A DNA stretch of 64,000 nt from Gammaproteobacteria bacterium UBA7310 (GTDB lineage Bacteria > Pseudomonadota > Gammaproteobacteria > Pseudomonadales > Ketobacteraceae): contig DKQK01000040.1 of the NCBI GenBank assembly GCA_002471665.1, positions 124,001 to 188,000 on the forward strand, given 5' to 3'. A program made the position numbers and the translations under genes. Shown piece after piece: positions 16,377-25,397 of the stretch. The notes under the pieces were generated by a model. The model made no database searches, was not told where the DNA came from, and was given only the letters and a program-made list of their open reading frames with translations. Position 1 is the stretch's first letter. Every line of letters starts with the position of its first letter.

Positions 16377-18236
16377 TTGGGAGTGAACACCTTGTTGGTT
16401 TGGCTGATGCGTCCCGTTGTCTTTTTTATTCTGCTGTTACAACCCTGGTGTGCGATGGCCCTGTTGTCTGCAGAAGCATCCTCCTCCGCGGTTAATGAGC
16501 ACGTCCAATTTCTCGAAGATCCTGACGGTCGTTACACGATCGAAACCGTGCGCAAGCCGGATGACCACTGGGTGCCCCAGGGACAAAAAGCTTTCAACCA
16601 AGGATACAGTGATTCCACCTGGTGGCTGCATCTGCAATTGGAGAACCCTGCAGACGCATCGACACTGCGTTATCTGGAACTGGGGTATGCGGTTCTGGAT
16701 TACGTGGATGTGTGGGTTTACGACTCAGGCAAATTACTCGACTCTTATCAGATGGGCGATAAGCGTGTTTTCGCAGAGCGCCCGATTGAGCACCGGTTTT
16801 TTGTTGTTCCGCTGCATTTCCCGCCGGGGGCGACCCTGGATATCTACTACCGCATCAAAACCAGCACTTCCGTGCAGGCTCCCCTCACTTTGTGGCAACG
16901 GGATGCATTTGAAAACCGCGAGAACCAGGCCAATATAGCCCAGGGTTTGTATTATGGCGCCATGTTTGTCATTGCCATTTACAACTTTCTGATTTTTATT
17001 GTTGTGGGCGAACGCAGCTATCTGTATTACGTGGTCGTTGTCGTCTCTCTGCCGCTGTTTATCGCATCACTCAGCGGGCAGGCTTACCATTATATTTGGC
17101 CCAATGCCGTGGGCTGGAACGATCACAGCATACCATTCTTTCTGGCACTGACCTTTGGCTCTTCGGCACTGTTCACCCGCCGTTTTTTACAGGTCAGGGA
17201 ATGGTCACGAGTCCTCAATATTGGGCTTACTGGAATTGCTGTTGCTGCTTTTTCCACCGCATTACTGTCATTTGTTTCGCCTTATCGTTTGAGTATCCAT
17301 GTGCTGGTGCCGCTGGGTTTGTTTGCCTGCCTGTTTGAAATGCTGGTGGGAGTCATGTCCTGGTATAAGGGCGTTAACAACGCCCGCTTCTATGTGATCG
17401 CATGGCTGTTTTTTTTGGGCGGTGGTGTGCTGCTGGCGCTGAATAAACTCAGTATATTGCCGACCAATTTTATCACTGAATACGCGGTGCAGATTGGCTC
17501 AGTGCTTGAGGCAGTACTGCTGTCCTTTGCCATGGCCGAGCGCATTAACGTGGAACGCAAGTTGCGGTTTGCTGCCCAGGATGAAGCTTTGCAGGTTACA
17601 CGCCGGCTCAATGGAGAGCTGGAGCAGCGGGTCAGGGAGCGCACGCTTGAGTTGGAAAAACTCAATTCCCGCCTGGAGGAAATGAGCAATACGGATCAGC
17701 TTACCAAGCTCAAGAATCGCCGCTATATGGAAAACGTCATGCAAAAAGAATGGGCCCGCTGTATGCGCTACAAACGGGATTTCGCCATTCTGATGCTGGA
17801 TGTGGACTTTTTCAAACGGGTTAATGATGAATATGGACACCCTGCCGGCGATGCCTGCCTGAAGCTGGTGGCGGAGCGGGTCAATGACTGCATTCGGTGG
17901 CCGTCGGATCAGTTAGCACGTTATGGGGGCGAGGAGTTTTGCCTGATATTGCCGGAGACCGGCGCAGAGGGTGCCCGTGTTGTGGCAGAGCGGATCCGGA
18001 AAGCGGTGGCGGCGAACCCCATTGAGACGGACAGCGCCACTTTTAACGTTACCGTGAGCATAGGGGTTTGTGTGGGTGTGCCGCCTCAGGGTGGTAGTGT
18101 AGAGGCTATGTTGAAATCGTCTGATCTGGCACTTTACCAATCCAAAGAGAACGGCCGCAACAGAGTCACGCTCTATCGTCAGGATCAACTTGGCAATGTG
18201 GCCCATTTAAGCATGGGTAGAGCCTCTAAAGAGTAG
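16377..18236 (+). CDS. Membrane diguanylate cyclase (7TMR-DISM + GGDEF)
   Basis: A 619-residue sensor enzyme predicted to make c-di-GMP. In order: signal peptide (to about residue 35), a 7TMR-DISMED2-type periplasmic domain (~40-170), seven membrane helices (~185-390), a coiled coil (~395-440) and a GGDEF domain (~445-605). The active-site loop is GGEEF at residues 517-521. The usual RxxD inhibitory site before it is absent: the residues read WPSD. The start is uncertain: TTG at 16377, GTG at 16383 or ATG at 16407 are all possible and none has a clear ribosome site. Confidence 0.9.
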   Translation: MGVNTLLVWLMRPVVFFILLLQPWCAMALLSAEASSSAVNEHVQFLEDPDGRYTIETVRKPDDHWVPQGQKAFNQGYSDSTWWLHLQLENPADASTLRYLELGYAVLDYVDVWVYDSGKLLDSYQMGDKRVFAERPIEHRFFVVPLHFPPGATLDIYYRIKTSTSVQAPLTLWQRDAFENRENQANIAQGLYYGAMFVIAIYNFLIFIVVGERSYLYYVVVVVSLPLFIASLSGQAYHYIWPNAVGWNDHSIPFFLALTFGSSALFTRRFLQVREWSRVLNIGLTGIAVAAFSTALLSFVSPYRLSIHVLVPLGLFACLFEMLVGVMSWYKGVNNARFYVIAWLFFLGGGVLLALNKLSILPTNFITEYAVQIGSVLEAVLLSFAMAERINVERKLRFAAQDEALQVTRRLNGELEQRVRERTLELEKLNSRLEEMSNTDQLTKLKNRRYMENVMQKEWARCMRYKRDFAILMLDVDFFKRVNDEYGHPAGDACLKLVAERVNDCIRWPSDQLARYGGEEFCLILPETGAEGARVVAERIRKAVAANPIETDSATFNVTVSIGVCVGVPPQGGSVEAMLKSSDLALYQSKENGRNRVTLYRQDQLGNVAHLSMGRASKE

Positions 18237-18301
18237 CCTGGGCTGCATCTGTTCACTTTTTAATTGGGGTAAATAGCGGCATAATTGCGCCAAATCAACC
18301 A

Positions 18302-19405
18302 GTGTCCGGAAGTATGACCGCAGCTATTCACATCAAACGGCCGATCCTGAGCTGGCTCATTGCACCCCAGGCCCGTGACTATATTCAGCAGCATGGGTTC
18401 AGCGCTGAAGACATCGGGATCATGCTGGGGGCATCCGGTGGACCCAAGTGGCTGGTGCTCGCCGGGCTGGATCGAGCCCTTTTCTCTGAGTTCCTACCTA
18501 CCAGAACGGCACCACTCACCACGCTGGCTTCCAGTATCGGCAGTTGGCGCTTTGCGGCGCTGGCGCAGCGGGATTCCCTGGCTGCTTTGGAGCGGTTTGT
18601 TGAGGCCTATCTGGCCCAGAGCTATCCTGCCAAGGTTACCATTCATGATGTATCGCGGGTACTGGATGCAGTGCTTTCCCATGTGTTGGGGGAGCAGGGC
18701 ATTGATGAGATTCTAACCCACCCGGTCTACCGTAATCACATTGTGACCATTCGCAGTGGTGGTCTGCTGCAGTCCGACCATAAGTTGGCCCTGATGGCCG
18801 GGCTTTGCGCCACCTTTCTGGCCAATGCAATGGGGCGTACCCATTTGGGCCGGTTCTGTGAGCGGGCGGTATTTGGTGATAGTCGTGACCGTATGATCGA
18901 GTTTGATGATTCGCTGCCCACGCGGCGGGTTGCACTGTCCGCCGATAACCTGGAACTGGCGTTACGGGCTTCAGGGGCCGTTCCACTGGTGTTGGCCGGG
19001 GTGCGCGATATTCCCGGCGCGCCTGCCGGTGTCTATCGTGATGGCGGGGTGACCGACTACCATTTTGATGCGTCGCTGTCGGTGTCGAACGGGCTGGTTT
19101 TCTATCCGCATTTTTATTCCTATTGCGTACCTGGCTGGTTTGATAAAACCTTGAAAAGCCGCCACCATCAGGGGGGAGCCGGTTCCCGGGGCGCCTGGCA
19201 GAACCTGGTGATGGTCGCGCCATCGGCAGAGTTTGTAGCATCCCTGCCCGGCGGCCGGATACCGGATCGCAAAGATTTTTTTGCCATGGACAACCAGCAA
19301 CGCCTGGTTTTGTGGAAACGTACAGTGACTGAATCAGAGCGTCTGGGTGACGCCTTTCTGGATGCGGTTCACCACCAGCGGTTTGACTGCCCGCGGTTTG
19401 ACTGA
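18302..19405 (+). CDS. Patatin-like phospholipase-family protein
   Basis: A 367-residue protein with patatin features: a glycine-rich oxyanion loop GASGGPKW near residue 44, a likely nucleophile elbow ASSIGSWR near residue 80, and the catalytic-type Asp in YRDGGVTDYHFD near 245. The elbow has Ala where the GxSxG motif has its first Gly. The start is GTG at 18302 or ATG at 18314. It is followed after 14 bases by a methyltransferase gene. Lipid acyl hydrolase activity is inferred, and the substrate is unknown. Confidence 0.75.
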   Translation: MSGSMTAAIHIKRPILSWLIAPQARDYIQQHGFSAEDIGIMLGASGGPKWLVLAGLDRALFSEFLPTRTAPLTTLASSIGSWRFAALAQRDSLAALERFVEAYLAQSYPAKVTIHDVSRVLDAVLSHVLGEQGIDEILTHPVYRNHIVTIRSGGLLQSDHKLALMAGLCATFLANAMGRTHLGRFCERAVFGDSRDRMIEFDDSLPTRRVALSADNLELALRASGAVPLVLAGVRDIPGAPAGVYRDGGVTDYHFDASLSVSNGLVFYPHFYSYCVPGWFDKTLKSRHHQGGAGSRGAWQNLVMVAPSAEFVASLPGGRIPDRKDFFAMDNQQRLVLWKRTVTESERLGDAFLDAVHHQRFDCPRFD

Positions 19406-19419
19406 AGGGAACACCTGAA

Positions 19420-20079
19420 TTGAATTCACACCGTGACTTACCAGCGATTCTGGACAGTGTGCAGATTTCGCCCCGCCACTTGCCCAAAGTGCCCGAGATT
19501 GCTCTGTACCTGATGCAGGATCAAGTGCCCGAGCATCATTTGCAGCAACAGGATTATCAGCGTTTGATGGAGGCCCCGCCTTACTGGGCCTTTTGCTGGG
19601 GTGGTGGGCAAGCCCTGGCACGCTGGATTCTGGATAACCCCGCTGTGGTGCAGGGCCGTCGCGTGGTGGATTTTGGCGCCGGTTCCGGGGTGGCCGGGGT
19701 GGCCGCCGCACTGGCCGGTGCCGAGGCGGTGGTCTGTGTGGATATAGACGACGATGCGCTCACGGCTTGTCGCTGTAATGGGGAACTCAACGGGGTTTCA
19801 CTGCAGACCTCACGCAGTCTTGCGCTGACCAATGGTGAATTGCTACTGGCTGCCGACGTGTGTTACGAGGATACCGGGTATTCAGGGGTGATCAATCACA
19901 TGGCTGCCGCTGGCGATGTGGTGGTGGCTGAATCCCGTTTGCGCAACCTCGCGGAGCGTTTTCCGCAACTGCGCAGGGTGGGTGAGATGCGGGTGCGCAC
20001 ATTGCCAGACCTGGAAGAGTCGGAAAACTATGACCTGGTGCACATTTTTCGCTCTTATCAGTTCCCAAAAATCCTTTAA
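19420..20079 (+). CDS. Class I SAM methyltransferase (ETF-beta lysine MTase-like)
   Basis: A 219-residue methyltransferase with the SAM-binding motif VVDFGAGSGVAGVAAA near residue 86, the acidic residue of motif II in VVCVDIDDDAL, and the upstream APPYWAFCWGGGQALAR segment. That segment is typical of the METTL20/ETFBKMT and Nnt1 branch that methylates protein lysines. The start is a TTG at 19420, nine bases after GAAGGGA; no ATG is available nearby. It is likely co-transcribed with the patatin gene. Its target is unknown. Confidence 0.75.
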   Translation: MNSHRDLPAILDSVQISPRHLPKVPEIALYLMQDQVPEHHLQQQDYQRLMEAPPYWAFCWGGGQALARWILDNPAVVQGRRVVDFGAGSGVAGVAAALAGAEAVVCVDIDDDALTACRCNGELNGVSLQTSRSLALTNGELLLAADVCYEDTGYSGVINHMAAAGDVVVAESRLRNLAERFPQLRRVGEMRVRTLPDLEESENYDLVHIFRSYQFPKIL

Positions 20080-20256
20080 AATTCGTGCTGTTACAAAGGT
20101 CAACATTTCTTCACATAATGCCCAACGGATGCCCACGTAGTTATCGCGCCGCCTTTGCTATAGTCCTTAGCATAAGAGTACCCCGATACCCTATAACCCA
20201 ATTCACCTTAACTATGTATTCAGACCAATCCCGCTTGTATGTCGGAGCTGTTATCA

Positions 20257-22500
20257 ATGCTGCAAGGCGCAACTCACAATTCAGATCTGGCACTCAGTTG
20301 GAGTGCGTCGGGGCGCCTTGCTCAAGGGAAGGGGCCTGTGCTTACTGAAGGTTACAGCCAGGACGACATTAAGAACGGCTTCAGGGTGGATTCGCTTACC
20401 CCCAAGCCCCTCGGCGACCGCCTGAAGATGGGGTGTGCTGCGCTCTTTTCCATATTGATTCCGGTGTTCTTTCTTGCCGCTTTGTTGTTCATCACAGGAA
20501 GCTGGTTGAATTTGACCTGGCTAACGTTGACCTCGGAACAGGGCTATTCCGGCCTTTCTTTGGGCATCTATTTGTTGGGCGACGTGTTTCTGTTGGGGTT
20601 TCTCTATGCTCTTTACCGCCGCCTGGTATTGACCCGCAAACAGTCTAAAACCTATTACACCGTCAGTGAGGCTACTCAGCCCGAGCTGCATGCCTTTATT
20701 CGTCACATTGCGGACATGCTGGGAGCGCCCAACCCGAAGAGCGTGAAGCTGGATGCAGAGGTCGGGCTGGTGTTGAGGCCTGCCAGCCTGCGTGATGTGT
20801 TGGTGGGTGAGGGTCCGGAGGTGGTGATTGGATTGCCGTTATTGTACGGCCTCAGTGCCCGCCAGTTGTCCGGGGTAATCGCCCACGCGTTTGCCGGTTA
20901 TTCCCGGGAAGCACGATTACATGGGTATCCTTTGTTGAGCAGTGTGGATCGCTGGTTGTTTACCCAGACTGGTTTGGGCCGTCTCAATGCATTGAGCCAA
21001 TCAGATTTTGATTCGCGCTCCCGTTCCCGCCTGGATGCGATATTCAAGCCGTGGGATGTGCTGGTGCAGGGCACCTTCTATCTGGTATACCGAGTGGTCA
21101 GTTCCATGACGTTTGACGTCAGCCGCAAGGTGGATATGGCCGGGGATTTGCTTAGTGCGCGGATTGCCGGTTCCACTGAGTTCCGTTCCACCCAGTTCCG
21201 TCTGCGCTCGTTGCATTACGGGCAAGTCAATGCCAATCAGGAGCTGGTGGGAAGCTGGCGTACCAAGAAGCTGTCGGATAACTTTCCTGCCCTGGTAGTG
21301 GATCACGCGGACACGCTGCAGTTGTCGTTGCGCCCCCGGTTGATTCAGGAAATGGAAGAGTTGGTGACGCCATTAACCCGCAGTCGCATAGTGGATCTGG
21401 GTCGTATCGTTAACGTTGAGCATACCCAGGAAGAGGGGGCGTGTTTTCTGTTGGGCGCGGCTATTTCACTGTTGCGGGATCCGGCTAAAGTCAGCAAGGC
21501 AGTTACCTTGTCCCATTATCGGCATATTGGGATCCGGCATCCTGATGTGTATGCCGCGCAAAAAATGCAGTCGATCCAGAAGGCCGAGCGGGAGAAAGCC
21601 AAGCGCCATCAGGTGTTTTTGGGGCTGGAACGCAGCGGCCGTATCGTGCGGGTGGATGAGTTCGAACGCTATCAGGCCAATGCCGTGGAATCCCGCCTGG
21701 TGGACTACAGGATGCTTTCCGACAAGCTATCGCAGAGTGAGTCCGAAATCGCCCATTTGGCGGATGCCGTGCGGGAATTTGAATTCCGCAAGAATCTTTT
21801 GCATACCCGCAAGGCCCTGGAAGAGTGTCGCGATGCCGATGGCGAGGTACTGCGGGATCTGGAAGTGCAATGGCTTACCCTGATCAAGGATCAGAGTGAC
21901 TATAAATCCCGTTTGGCTGCCTTCGAAACCTGTTTTTCCCGCAAAGCCGCTATTGCTCTCAGCCTGGCGCTGGATTCCGCCGTGGTTCAGGAGCAATTGC
22001 AGATGAGCCGCCACGAATTGCAATCCCACTTTGCACGGGTGGTGGATGCCCTCAGTTTTCTGCATCGCAGCTTTGAGAGCATACAGCGTTTGCGTTCCTA
22101 CACGCAGGTGTTGGGACAGATTCTGGTAGAGATCGGCTCCGATATGAAGGTGAATCCGGGGCTGGTGGAAATGAGCAATCGTTATCAGCGTTACATGATG
22201 ATCGAACTGGATGCGTTGAATCGCGTGTTTGCCGGGGTCAACTATCCTCTGGGCGGATTTAATTTCCGTGGCGCAGGGGCCTCAAGCCGTGAATCGGGCA
22301 TGTTAACCGTGGGTGATGTGGTGCGGGAAGAAGTACCTGATCTGGATTCCGCAGGCTCATGCCCGGAAGCCTGTCACCGCGTTGCCAACGCCGTATGTCA
22401 GTACCTGGATGCGTTCAACGAGCAGGTGCAGCAGCGTATTACGGTGGTATTGAACGCCGTGGACCTCGCTTACCCCATGGACGAGGAAGCATCCAGATAG
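20257..22500 (+). CDS. M48-like membrane protein with a destroyed zinc-protease motif
   Basis: A 747-residue protein not assigned to a named gene. Two hydrophobic stretches (about residues 58-85 and 100-122) are followed by an M48-peptidase-like domain: EVVIGLPLLYGLSARQLSGVIAH matches the region before the zinc helix. Where active relatives have HExxH, this protein has HAFAG (residues 210-214), so the catalytic Glu and second His are lost. The remaining ~350 residues are mostly helical and charged. ATG at 20257, nine bases after GGAG, is preferred over the in-frame ATG at 20239. Its 3' end overlaps the convergent TetR gene by 31 bases. Confidence 0.75.
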   Translation: MLQGATHNSDLALSWSASGRLAQGKGPVLTEGYSQDDIKNGFRVDSLTPKPLGDRLKMGCAALFSILIPVFFLAALLFITGSWLNLTWLTLTSEQGYSGLSLGIYLLGDVFLLGFLYALYRRLVLTRKQSKTYYTVSEATQPELHAFIRHIADMLGAPNPKSVKLDAEVGLVLRPASLRDVLVGEGPEVVIGLPLLYGLSARQLSGVIAHAFAGYSREARLHGYPLLSSVDRWLFTQTGLGRLNALSQSDFDSRSRSRLDAIFKPWDVLVQGTFYLVYRVVSSMTFDVSRKVDMAGDLLSARIAGSTEFRSTQFRLRSLHYGQVNANQELVGSWRTKKLSDNFPALVVDHADTLQLSLRPRLIQEMEELVTPLTRSRIVDLGRIVNVEHTQEEGACFLLGAAISLLRDPAKVSKAVTLSHYRHIGIRHPDVYAAQKMQSIQKAEREKAKRHQVFLGLERSGRIVRVDEFERYQANAVESRLVDYRMLSDKLSQSESEIAHLADAVREFEFRKNLLHTRKALEECRDADGEVLRDLEVQWLTLIKDQSDYKSRLAAFETCFSRKAAIALSLALDSAVVQEQLQMSRHELQSHFARVVDALSFLHRSFESIQRLRSYTQVLGQILVEIGSDMKVNPGLVEMSNRYQRYMMIELDALNRVFAGVNYPLGGFNFRGAGASSRESGMLTVGDVVREEVPDLDSAGSCPEACHRVANAVCQYLDAFNEQVQQRITVVLNAVDLAYPMDEEASR

Positions 22501-23114
22501 GTGCTGGCCACCGCGTCCAGCATCTCTTTGCCCTCATCGGGCAGGTAGGGTGTCAGATGGCTCACAACCTGATACACACCCGCTTCCAGGTCATCCGGTT
22601 CTTCCCGATGGATCATGTGCCGAATGTGTTGATAATTGAGCCAGTACGTTGCAGTGATGGTGATATTGGTGGCCAGGCGTTGAGCCTCGTCCTGGGCGAT
22701 CTGAATCAGTGATTGCTCCTGCATCATTTGCAGAATCAGCAAAGCCGAATCTCGCTTTTTGTCGAGAATACGATTGAACTTCTTTTGCAGTTTTTCATTG
22801 CGTTCGAGAACGGTGACGGGATCCCGGTACAGGAACCGGAATTCCCAGATCTTCTCAAAGATCATGTGCACGTACATCCAATAATCCATCATGTCCAGCC
22901 CCGGATCGGTAGGGGATTGCAGGGCTTCGTGCATACCGGCTTCGAATACTTGAAACAGCTCGGCGATGATTTCGTCTTTATTGCGGAAGTGGTAGTACAG
23001 ATTGCCGGGGCTAATCTCCATTTCATTGGCGATATCAATGGTGGTGACGTTGGGTTCGCCACACAGGTTGAATAACTCCAGGCTGGTTACCAGAATGCGG
23101 TCACGTGTTTTCAT
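22470..23114 (-). CDS. TetR-family transcriptional regulator
   Basis: A 214-residue regulator. The N-terminal helix-turn-helix (TTIDIANEMEISPGNLYYHFRNKDEIIAELF) is typical TetR/AcrR, and the C-terminal ligand domain is of the TetR_C type seen in proteobacteria. Its 3' end overlaps the M48-like gene by 31 bases. Upstream lies 329 bases without a gene before the GAPDH gene. Its target and ligand are unknown; the upstream region or the opposing genes are candidates. Confidence 0.88.
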   Translation of the reverse strand: MKTRDRILVTSLELFNLCGEPNVTTIDIANEMEISPGNLYYHFRNKDEIIAELFQVFEAGMHEALQSPTDPGLDMMDYWMYVHMIFEKIWEFRFLYRDPVTVLERNEKLQKKFNRILDKKRDSALLILQMMQEQSLIQIAQDEAQRLATNITITATYWLNYQHIRHMIHREEPDDLEAGVYQVVSHLTPYLPDEGKEMLDAVASTYLDASSSMG

Positions 23115-23443
23115 TTATGATTATCTTATTCCCTATACGGCTTTGTCTGCGCGCTGTGCCCCCTGTCTAGCCTTAAGCATACGTCAGCACTGCTTCCAAG
23201 TCATCAAGCCAATTGCCGGAGGTGGATTTAACTCTATGAAAATTCTAGCAAAAGGCGATATATTTCGAAGACGTATCCCGTCCTGGGTCAAGTCAGATTG
23301 ATAATTGCGCCCATTAAAATGATAATAGGCGCCCCGACGAACCGGCTAATGGTATTTTGCGAGCAAATAATGGTGCAAAGCCAGGGCAAATGGCCGGTTG
23401 AAGCAACAAACCGCTTTGAGCAATGTATTAAAAGGTATTAGCC
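23115..23443. other. Intergenic region upstream of the GAPDH gene (329 bases)
   Basis: Divergent region between the TetR gene and the GAPDH gene. It holds no convincing small gene, RNA or hairpin. It should contain the promoters of both genes, but no box clear enough to mark was found. Confidence 0.6.
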
Positions 23444-24889
23444 GTGGCAGACAAGTCTACTCAACATTTGCAATCCTGGATCAACCGAGAAGCGCTGGCC
23501 GAGTCCATGATCCCCATGATCGGTAAGTTGTATCGCGAGCACAACGTGGTCACCTCAGTCTATGGAAGGCCCATCATCAATCGTTCAGTGATTGATATCA
23601 TCAAAGCCCATCGCTTTGTTCGTCAGCTGCAGGTTGAGGCGCTGGATGTGTCTGAAACCTTTCCGGTGCTGGAAGCGCTGGTGGGCTTGAACCTGGGCCC
23701 TGCCCGAATCGATATCGGCAAATTGGCGGTCAAATATCGAGCAGAAGGGAAAGGCCAGGACGTGGCTGACTTTGTGCGTTCGGAAGTGGCTGATGCCCTG
23801 GATCCCAGCGCCTCATCCATTGCTCCGCCCAAAGACATTGTCCTATACGGTTTTGGCCGCATCGGCCGTCTGCTGGCGCGAATCCTGATTGAGAAAGCGG
23901 GCGGCGGTGCGGCGTTGCGTCTGCGTGCCATTGTGGTTCGTCAGGGCGGTGCCGAGAATGATCTGGTAAAGCGTGCCAGTCTGTTGCGTCGCGATTCAGT
24001 ACACGGTTCTTTCCGCGGCACAATTTCCGTGGACGAAGAGAATCAGGCAATTATTGCCAATGGTAATTACATTCAGGTGATCTATTCCAATGACCCTGAG
24101 TCGGTTGACTACACTCAGTATGGCATCCAGGATGCCATTGTGGTGGACAACACCGGTAAGTGGCGTGATGAAGAAGGTTTGGGCAAACACCTGAAATGTC
24201 CCGGTGTGGCGCAGGCGGTTTTGACCGCTCCCGGCAAAGGCAGCGTGAAAAACATTGTCATGGGAGTCAACGACGACCTCATCACCAGTGATGACCATAT
24301 CCTGTCCGCAGCAAGCTGTACCACCAACGCAATCGTGCCGGTGTTGAAAGTCATCAATGACACCTATGGAATTGAGAACGGCCACGTTGAAACCGTGCAC
24401 TCCTACACCAATGACCAGAACCTGATCGATAACTACCATAAAGGCAACCGTCGCGGCCGCAGCGCGGCACTGAACATGGTAATTACAGAAACCGGTGCGG
24501 CTAAGGCCGTTGCCAAGGCATTGCCTGAGTTGCAGGGTAAGTTGACGGGTAACGCGATACGGGTTCCCACGCCGAATGTTTCCATGGCGATTCTGAACCT
24601 GTCTCTCGGCAAGGAAACGTCCGTGGAAGAGATCAACGGACAATTGCGTGAAGCCTCCCTGGAAGGTCCGCTGCGCAAGCAAATCGACTACGTAAACTCC
24701 CCCGAGGTGGTCTCCACCGACTTCGTGGGCTCGCGCTACGCCAGTATCGTCGATGCGGAATCCACGATTGTGAACGGCAATCGCTGTGTGCTTTACGTTT
24801 GGTACGATAATGAGTTTGGTTACAGCTGCCAAGTGGTCAGGATGCTGCAGAAAATGGCCGGAGTGACTTACCCGGCGTTTCCCAAATAA
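23444..24889 (+). CDS. gap: Glyceraldehyde-3-phosphate dehydrogenase, N-terminally extended type
   Basis: A 481-residue GAPDH. The first ~130 residues are an extra helical domain not found in the classical ~335-residue enzyme; the NAD-binding fold starts at DIVLYGFGRIGRLLAR. The catalytic Cys is at about residue 292 in SAASCTTNA, and HSYTNDQ and WYDNEFGY are conserved. The start is GTG after an AAAGGT ribosome site. A long GAPDH of this type also lies near nqr in Pseudomonas. Whether it runs in the glycolytic or gluconeogenic direction cannot be told from sequence. Confidence 0.92.
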   Translation: MADKSTQHLQSWINREALAESMIPMIGKLYREHNVVTSVYGRPIINRSVIDIIKAHRFVRQLQVEALDVSETFPVLEALVGLNLGPARIDIGKLAVKYRAEGKGQDVADFVRSEVADALDPSASSIAPPKDIVLYGFGRIGRLLARILIEKAGGGAALRLRAIVVRQGGAENDLVKRASLLRRDSVHGSFRGTISVDEENQAIIANGNYIQVIYSNDPESVDYTQYGIQDAIVVDNTGKWRDEEGLGKHLKCPGVAQAVLTAPGKGSVKNIVMGVNDDLITSDDHILSAASCTTNAIVPVLKVINDTYGIENGHVETVHSYTNDQNLIDNYHKGNRRGRSAALNMVITETGAAKAVAKALPELQGKLTGNAIRVPTPNVSMAILNLSLGKETSVEEINGQLREASLEGPLRKQIDYVNSPEVVSTDFVGSRYASIVDAESTIVNGNRCVLYVWYDNEFGYSCQVVRMLQKMAGVTYPAFPK

Positions 24890-24920
24890 ACTGGCTGTAT
24901 CAGTAAGATATTGAAAATCC

Positions 24921-24950
24921 AGGCAGGGGCGGCAAATACCGCCCCTGCCT
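24921..24950 (+). terminator. Hairpin terminator after gap
   Basis: AGGCAGGGGCGG pairs perfectly with CCGCCCCTGCCT over 12 bases, with a six-base loop CAAATA. The following GCGTTTC has only a short T run, so termination may be partial. Confidence 0.65.
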
Positions 24951-25397
24951 GCGTTTCAGCTCAGTCGCTCACTTAAACCGGTCAAAGTGCAATAAATTCG
25001 GTTCTCAACTAGCCAATGCGGACGATACAAATTATAATCCGCCGGCAAATTTAGGGTTGAGGGACTGGATTCGTCCAGATTTTCGTGAATGCACCTTCCT
25101 GAAGTAATCGGAGTGTTGGCCAACAGAAGTACGATTTCATATTAGAGTAGACGAAACAGTCACTCTTAAACCATGGAAAACCAAGCTGAACAAAGCATCC
25201 ACACAGCTCTGATCTGCGTGGTTTTTGTACATTCGGTTTACTGTATCCGTACTACACTGTTGTCTGACGGAGCTCAGATGTGAGCGGTCTCTGAACCTCT
25301 GCCTTAAGTTTAAGCATCTACACTTGAACGGGAATTGTCGGCTCATAAGGCATAACAATTCACTAAAGCGTAAATTTAACAGAAACGGTTAGGGGCT
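24951..25397. other. Intergenic region upstream of the nqr operon (447 bases)
   Basis: No gene is supported here. It must hold the nqr promoter: a perfect -10 hexamer TATAAT lies at 25033-25038, but without a convincing -35. An AGGGGCT ribosome site lies just before the nqrA ATG. A transcript starting near 25045 would have a leader of about 350 bases, which is untested. Confidence 0.45.

Noticed and set aside
18636..19487. Minus-strand open frame of 283 codons opposite the patatin gene
   Set aside because: No motif or ribosome site; composition is Arg/Pro/His-rich as expected for an antisense shadow.
23996..24832. Minus-strand open frame of 278 codons inside gap
   Set aside because: Antisense to a well-conserved enzyme and lacking any domain.
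25137..25358. 73-codon minus-strand frame upstream of nqrA
   Set aside because: No ribosome site, family or expected codon use; regarded as chance in the nqr promoter region.
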